From NCBI RefSeq assembly GCF_041897535.1, contig NZ_CP169217.1, positions 4,030,001-4,094,000 on the forward strand: a DNA stretch of 64,000 nt, given 5' to 3'. The stretch is from Methylomicrobium lacus_A (GTDB lineage: Bacteria; Pseudomonadota; Gammaproteobacteria; Methylococcales; Methylomonadaceae). The notes beneath the pieces are model-generated. The model was not told the origin of the DNA, made no database searches, and saw nothing but the letters and a program-made list of their open reading frames with translations. Below are positions 59,528-64,000 of the stretch, piece by piece (positions within the stretch are counted from its first letter, which is position 1; every line of letters starts with the position of its first letter). A program made the position numbers and the translations under genes.

Positions 59528-62500
59528 ATGACCCCAGAAGCACTCGCCCCCCTGTTGAAAGCCGCCGAACAGCTGCCTCCCGAACAAGAAGCCGCGCTGA
59601 ACGTGCTGGCCGTGTATTACGGCTATGCCTCGCCCACGTTGATCGGCAAATGCCTGTACGATCTCGGTTTTAAGGACAAGAAAGGCAAGGAGCCGAAAGG
59701 GGATACGGTCACGCCCTATCTCGAAGCGCTGCAAGCCTTACAACTGGTCGAGAAACATCACAAACAGTCGATTTACCGCTGTGCGAGGCGGATTGTCGAA
59801 CCTTTGACCCGGAAGCTGGCTGAAGACAAGCGCGCGTTCGAGAAAGTCGCGACCAGCATCGGCAGGCATGCACCGACTCGCGGCGGCTATTACCGTTACC
59901 AAAACGCCGACGAATGTTTGCGGGATGCGCGCATTCTATTTCATCTCCGCGACTATGCGCAGGCGAATGAATGCCTCAAAATCGGCCGTTATGTTTTACG
60001 TTTGCCTGAAGATTTCGATATTTATCTGGCGTGGGTTTTGAATCCGCTGGATACGGTCTGGTTGAAGAACCGGCATCCGGTCATTTTGCAGCAGATTTCC
60101 GGCTACATTGGCCTGCACCAGTTGCTGCATCTGCATAACGATCCGGCGGTGGGCGATTTTTTACGGCAATGCGCGCTGGAGCCGGGCTTTGTGCAGTCGC
60201 CTTTGGCGATTCGCTCCTTTGCGGAATTGCAATTGCTGCGCGGCGATTGGGAGGAACTGGCGGGCTGGATTGCCGGCCGCAACGAGCCCGATTTGCAGGC
60301 CGTTGCCGCCGCGCTGACCTTTCTGCGCGGCGATACCGCGCAAGCGCTAGTCCAATTCGAGCAGGCGCTGGCGGCGTTGAGAAAACAGGCCGGCAAACGC
60401 ACGGTCTATTTTATGGGCATGGCCGGAGTGATTTACCCGCTCGCTGTTTTGAAGCAAAAGGACGGCCAGCGCTTGGCCAAATTGCCCGCGCTGCTCGCGC
60501 AAGCAGTCAAGGCCAACGGTCTTTGGAGCGAGATTTACCGTTATCTCGCGCTGTTCCTGCAATTAGAGCAGGGCGAATTGCAGCGGCGCGACGAAATACT
60601 GGCTATCTCGCTCCCTTATAAAATCAGTTCCGGTTTTACCGAAGACGGCCAGCCCGAAACGATGATGGTGCTGCCGAATTTATTGCAGCATATCTTTTTA
60701 TTGCTGATCAAATTCTGGGTCAAAGCCGATCATGTCGCCAAAGTGACTGACGATCAGAAACGCCTGTACCGGCATTTGCACGACAACGGCTACCGCTGGC
60801 CGGCGGCGGAATTGGCCAAGGTATTCGCCAAGATCAATCCTTACGAGGCTAAACTTTGGGATGCGGGCTTTCTGGCGGGGCGCCCTTTGGCCTTGGCCGA
60901 ATTGTTTGTCAGCCGCCCCGATTGGGATTTGGCGCTGGACGCCTTGCTCAATATCACGCCGCACGACGCCAAAAGCGCCGAACCCTCGGCCGCCGCGGAC
61001 AAGCCGATTCGCCTGATCTGGCTGGTCTCCTATCACGAAGCCAGCCATTCGCTCCGGATCGAGCCGCGCGAACAGAAACAGCAGGCCAAGGGCGGCTGGA
61101 GCAAGGGGCGGGGCGTGGCCTTGAAGCGGCTGCATACGGAACCCGACAGTTTCGATTATCTGAGCGAGCACGACCTGAAGTTGTGCAGGACGATCGATGA
61201 ATATCGCGACACCAGTTGGTACGGGTCGACCTATTTCGAATTCAACAGCAAAATGCCGCTGGCACTGGCAGGACACCCGTTGTTGTTTTGGGCGGACTCG
61301 CCCGAAGTCCGGGTCGAAGTGGTCAGGGGCGAGGCCGAATTGCGGGTCAGCCGGCAGGACAACAGCGACAAAATCCGGATCGAACTCAACCCGGTGCCAG
61401 GATTCGAGCAATCTGTCCATGTCAGCAAGGAAACGCCGACCCGCCTGCGCGTCATCGAATTCACCGCCGCCCATCAAAAGATTTATTCGGTGCTGGGGGC
61501 CAAGGGCCTGGAAGTGCCGTTATCGGCGCAGGAGCGTGTGCTGCAAACCCTGACCGGCATCTCGGGACTGTTGACCGTGCATTCGGACATCGGCGGCAGT
61601 TCCAGCAGCGCCGAACAGATCGCCGCCGACGCCACGCCGCGGCTGCATCTGTTGCCGCTTGGCGAAGGGCTGAAGGCCGCGCTGCTGATCCGTCCGTTTG
61701 CGACCGACGGCGCCTATTATCCGCCGGGGCAGGGCGGCGAAAGCGTGCTGGCCGAAATCGACGGCAGACGTTTACAGGCGCGGCGCGACCTGAAGCTTGA
61801 AAGGCAGAGCGCCGCCGAACTCTTCGATGCCTGCCCGGCGCTGGCAGAGGCGGAACAGGACGAAGCCGGCGAATGGCGGCTCGAAGATCCTGAGCACTGC
61901 CTCGAACTGCTCTTGCAATTACAGGCGCTGCCGGAGGGGCAGGCGATCGTCGAATGGCCCGAAGGCGTCAGGTTCCGCCTGCTCGGCCAGGCCGGAAGTT
62001 CGGCCTTCAGCATGCACATCAAGCGCGACAACGACTGGTTTGCGCTGCAAGGCGAGTTGAAGATCGATGACGCGACGGTGATCGAAATGCAGGAACTCTT
62101 GTCGTTGCTCGGCAACAGCAAGGGCCGCTTCCTGCAATTGAAGGACGGCCAGTTCGTCGCCCTGACCGATGCGTTCCGCCGCCGCCTGGAAGAGCTGAAA
62201 GCCTATGCCGACATCAGCGGCAAGAAGGTCCGAATCAATCCGCTCGCCGCCCTGACCCTGGAAGACTGGGGCGAGGACGGCGGCACCTTCAAGGCCGACA
62301 AGCATTGGCAGGAACAGGTGCGGCGGCTGAAGTCCGCGCGCGAGTTTCAGCCGGTCCTGCCTTCGACCTTTCAGGCGGAGCTGCGCGATTATCAGATGGA
62401 CGGTTACGCCTGGCTGGCCCGGCTGGCGCACTGGGGTGTCGGGGCCTGTCTGGCCGACGACATGGGGCTCGGCAAAACGATACAGGGCCTCGCCCTCTTG

Positions 62501-63760
62501 GTCGAGCGCGCGCCGAACGGCCCGTCGCTGATCGTCGCGCCGACCTCGGTATGCATGAACTGGGAAAAAGAAGCGAACCGCTTCGCGCCGACCCTGAATC
62601 CGCAGCAATTGGGCGGCGGCGACCGCCAGGGGCAGCTGGACAGCCTCGGGCCTTACGATCTGTTGATTTGCAGCTACGGCCTGTTGCAGCAGGAGCAGGT
62701 GGCCGAGATGCTCGCGAACATCCGTTTTCGAACGGTGATTCTCGACGAGGCGCAGGCGATCAAAAACACCGCAACCCGCCGCTCGCAAGGCGCGATGAAT
62801 CTGCAAGGCGATTTCCGTATCATCATGACCGGAACGCCCTTGGAAAATCATCTCGGCGAACTCTGGAACCTGTTCCGCTTCATCAATCCGGGATTGCTCG
62901 GCTCGCAGGAGCAATTCAACCAGCGTTTCGCGGGGCCGATCGAACGCGACCGCAACCATCAGGCGCGCCAGCAATTGAAGAAGCTGATCCAGCCCTTCAT
63001 CCTGCGCCGCACCAAGACCCAGGTCTTGCAGGAATTGCCGCCGCGCACCGAAATTCCGGTCTATGTCGAACTTAGCCCAGATGAAATGGCGTTTTACGAA
63101 GCGATCCGCCGCGAAAGTCTAAATGTATTGGCCAGCACGGACGGTCCTCCCGGTCAAAAGCATCTGCAAATCCTGGCCGCGATCACCAAGCTGCGCCGCA
63201 GTTGCTGCAACAGCCGCCTGGCCAACGCCGAGATCAGCCTGCCGAGCAGCAAGCTGGCCGCCTTCGGCGAGATCGTCGAGGAACTGCTCGACAACAAGCA
63301 CAAGGCGCTGGTGTTCAGCCAGTTCGTCGATCATTTGCAGATCATCAAGGACTATGTCGAACAGCGCGGCATCGCCTACCAATACCTGGACGGCTCGACG
63401 CCGGCGAAGGAGCGCCAGCAGCGCGTCGATGCGTTCCAGCGCGGCGACGGCGAACTGTTCCTGATCAGCCTGAAAGCCGGTGGCGTCGGCCTGAACCTGA
63501 CCGCGGCCGATTATGTGATCCACATGGACCCGTGGTGGAATCCGGCGGTCGAAGACCAGGCCTCCGACCGCGCGCACCGGATGGGCCAGCAGCGCCCGGT
63601 CACGATCTACCGGATGATCGCGAAACAGACCATCGAGGAAAAAATCGTCGCGCTGCACAGCCACAAGCGCGACCTTGCCGACAGCCTCCTCGACGGCGCG
63701 GATGTCAGCGGCAGGATGTCGGCGGATGATTTGCTGAGCCTGATGCGCAGTGACGTTTGA
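59528..63760 (+). CDS. Large SNF2-family DEAD/DEAH-box ATPase
   Basis: A 1410-residue protein. The first roughly 900 residues form a helical region and a beta-rich segment of unknown role, related to the bacterial SNF2-associated N-terminal part. The C-terminal 450 residues are a SNF2 motor: motif I CLADDMGLGKTIQG (about 975-988), motif II ILDEAQAIKN (about 1073), MTGTPLENHLGELWNLF (motif III region) and motif VI QASDRAHRMGQQRPV (about 1342). Bacterial SNF2 proteins of this kind translocate on DNA and may aid transcription recycling or DNA repair. No DNA-modification or defence gene is adjacent. It appears monocistronic. Confidence 0.9.
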   Translation: MTPEALAPLLKAAEQLPPEQEAALNVLAVYYGYASPTLIGKCLYDLGFKDKKGKEPKGDTVTPYLEALQALQLVEKHHKQSIYRCARRIVEPLTRKLAEDKRAFEKVATSIGRHAPTRGGYYRYQNADECLRDARILFHLRDYAQANECLKIGRYVLRLPEDFDIYLAWVLNPLDTVWLKNRHPVILQQISGYIGLHQLLHLHNDPAVGDFLRQCALEPGFVQSPLAIRSFAELQLLRGDWEELAGWIAGRNEPDLQAVAAALTFLRGDTAQALVQFEQALAALRKQAGKRTVYFMGMAGVIYPLAVLKQKDGQRLAKLPALLAQAVKANGLWSEIYRYLALFLQLEQGELQRRDEILAISLPYKISSGFTEDGQPETMMVLPNLLQHIFLLLIKFWVKADHVAKVTDDQKRLYRHLHDNGYRWPAAELAKVFAKINPYEAKLWDAGFLAGRPLALAELFVSRPDWDLALDALLNITPHDAKSAEPSAAADKPIRLIWLVSYHEASHSLRIEPREQKQQAKGGWSKGRGVALKRLHTEPDSFDYLSEHDLKLCRTIDEYRDTSWYGSTYFEFNSKMPLALAGHPLLFWADSPEVRVEVVRGEAELRVSRQDNSDKIRIELNPVPGFEQSVHVSKETPTRLRVIEFTAAHQKIYSVLGAKGLEVPLSAQERVLQTLTGISGLLTVHSDIGGSSSSAEQIAADATPRLHLLPLGEGLKAALLIRPFATDGAYYPPGQGGESVLAEIDGRRLQARRDLKLERQSAAELFDACPALAEAEQDEAGEWRLEDPEHCLELLLQLQALPEGQAIVEWPEGVRFRLLGQAGSSAFSMHIKRDNDWFALQGELKIDDATVIEMQELLSLLGNSKGRFLQLKDGQFVALTDAFRRRLEELKAYADISGKKVRINPLAALTLEDWGEDGGTFKADKHWQEQVRRLKSAREFQPVLPSTFQAELRDYQMDGYAWLARLAHWGVGACLADDMGLGKTIQGLALLVERAPNGPSLIVAPTSVCMNWEKEANRFAPTLNPQQLGGGDRQGQLDSLGPYDLLICSYGLLQQEQVAEMLANIRFRTVILDEAQAIKNTATRRSQGAMNLQGDFRIIMTGTPLENHLGELWNLFRFINPGLLGSQEQFNQRFAGPIERDRNHQARQQLKKLIQPFILRRTKTQVLQELPPRTEIPVYVELSPDEMAFYEAIRRESLNVLASTDGPPGQKHLQILAAITKLRRSCCNSRLANAEISLPSSKLAAFGEIVEELLDNKHKALVFSQFVDHLQIIKDYVEQRGIAYQYLDGSTPAKERQQRVDAFQRGDGELFLISLKAGGVGLNLTAADYVIHMDPWWNPAVEDQASDRAHRMGQQRPVTIYRMIAKQTIEEKIVALHSHKRDLADSLLDGADVSGRMSADDLLSLMRSDV

Positions 63761-63776
63761 CTGTGGGGTTTTGACT

Positions 63777-63981
63777 TTACATTCGGGTGATTAAGTCTGC
63801 ATATTCATGCCGTTCGCACCCTTTGGGGTGCAGCCTTTTGGTGATGTTGCTCATAAAGCGCTTGATCCAGTCCGTATAGGCAGGCTCGGTGCGGATGTTG
63901 GAGTGATTGGCGGATTTTGTCCTTAACCTGGTCGAGCAACTTGGGCGGTTTACCAGATAAATTTTGTGAAGGGTATTGCAT
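63777..63981 (-). pseudogene. Integron-type tyrosine integrase remnant
   Basis: On the minus strand ATG 63981 opens MQYPSQNLSGKPPKLLDQV and KDKIR, the 'PPKLLDQVxDxIR' start typical of integron integrases (IntI-like). After a one-base frameshift the second frame continues NHSNIRTEPAYTDWIKRFM and ends at a TAA (63777-63779), matching the 'YSxRTExAYxxWIKRF' element. Only about 65 residues of the N-terminal SAM-like domain are present; the catalytic domain is missing. This is probably a degraded insertion scar. The upstream side lies outside the window. Confidence 0.6.
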
Positions 63982-64000
63982 TTTGGTTAGGATGTGATAA

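Noticed and set aside
1..64000. CRISPR arrays, rRNA genes, replication origins
   Set aside because: No regularly spaced direct repeats, no rRNA-like sequence and no DnaA-box cluster were seen.

Overview
The window looks like a chromosomal segment of a gammaproteobacterial methanotroph or methylotroph (Methylococcales-like). This rests on gene content, not on a database match: a formaldehyde-activating-enzyme homologue, a quinoprotein-dehydrogenase-associated SoxYZ-like carrier, a quinoprotein-relay zinc metallohydrolase, a partial aryl-polyene type cluster, and housekeeping genes in gammaproteobacterial order (rpsB-tsf-pyrH-frr-uppS-cdsA-dxr-rseP; fabA-fabB; a pqiABC-type operon). Coding DNA is GC-rich except for an AT-rich patch at about 16.7-19.1 kb.

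Layout. 1-2.2 kb: minus-strand LemA and two TPM-domain genes, followed by the start of a DOMON-like gene cut by the window edge. 2.4-4.9 kb: the SoxYZ-like carrier, an unrecognised gene preceded by paired palindromes, and a Cys-rich lipoprotein. 5.06-12.66 kb: a tightly coupled plus-strand operon of aryl-polyene/xanthomonadin type (chain-length-factor-like KS, acyltransferase, two ACPs, membrane protein, ligase-dehydratase fusion, GT2, LpxL-like acyltransferase, a 33-codon ORF, MIO-type ammonia-lyase). It lacks a catalytic ketosynthase, ketoreductase and MMPL exporter. 12.7-16.1 kb: PqiA (split in two), PqiB and PqiC for intermembrane lipid transport. 16.1-16.7 kb: a Fae-like protein without the catalytic His. 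16.7-20.3 kb: the AT-rich island with a CheW-like protein, a degenerate receiver and a small GTPase, ending in a dead IS4-family element.

20.4-35.2 kb: proA-nadD-rsfS, a TIGR04073-like gene, tex, an unusual class A PBP, a hydrolase, an alcohol dehydrogenase cleanly interrupted by an IS66-type element, a Dabb protein, and nnr-tsaE. 35.4-42.1 kb: tRNA-Leu(CAG), rnr, an ISAzo13-type remnant, glnD and map. 42.3-49.8 kb: the rpsB-to-rseP growth operon. 49.9-63.8 kb: dsbC-like, the quinoprotein-relay metallohydrolase, a PHP phosphatase, an ABC exporter, slt, fabA-fabB, ttcA and a large SNF2-family ATPase. The window ends in a frameshifted remnant of an integron-type integrase.

The genes form three themes: core growth and envelope genes, methylotrophy accessory genes (carrier, metallohydrolase, Fae-like) scattered rather than clustered, and accessory DNA marked by insertion sequences. 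The strongest leads for something undescribed are the AT-rich CheW/receiver/GTPase island, the catalytic-His-less Fae homologue, the reduced polyene operon with its embedded micro-ORF, and the palindrome pair upstream of the unknown gene at 3.4-4.2 kb.
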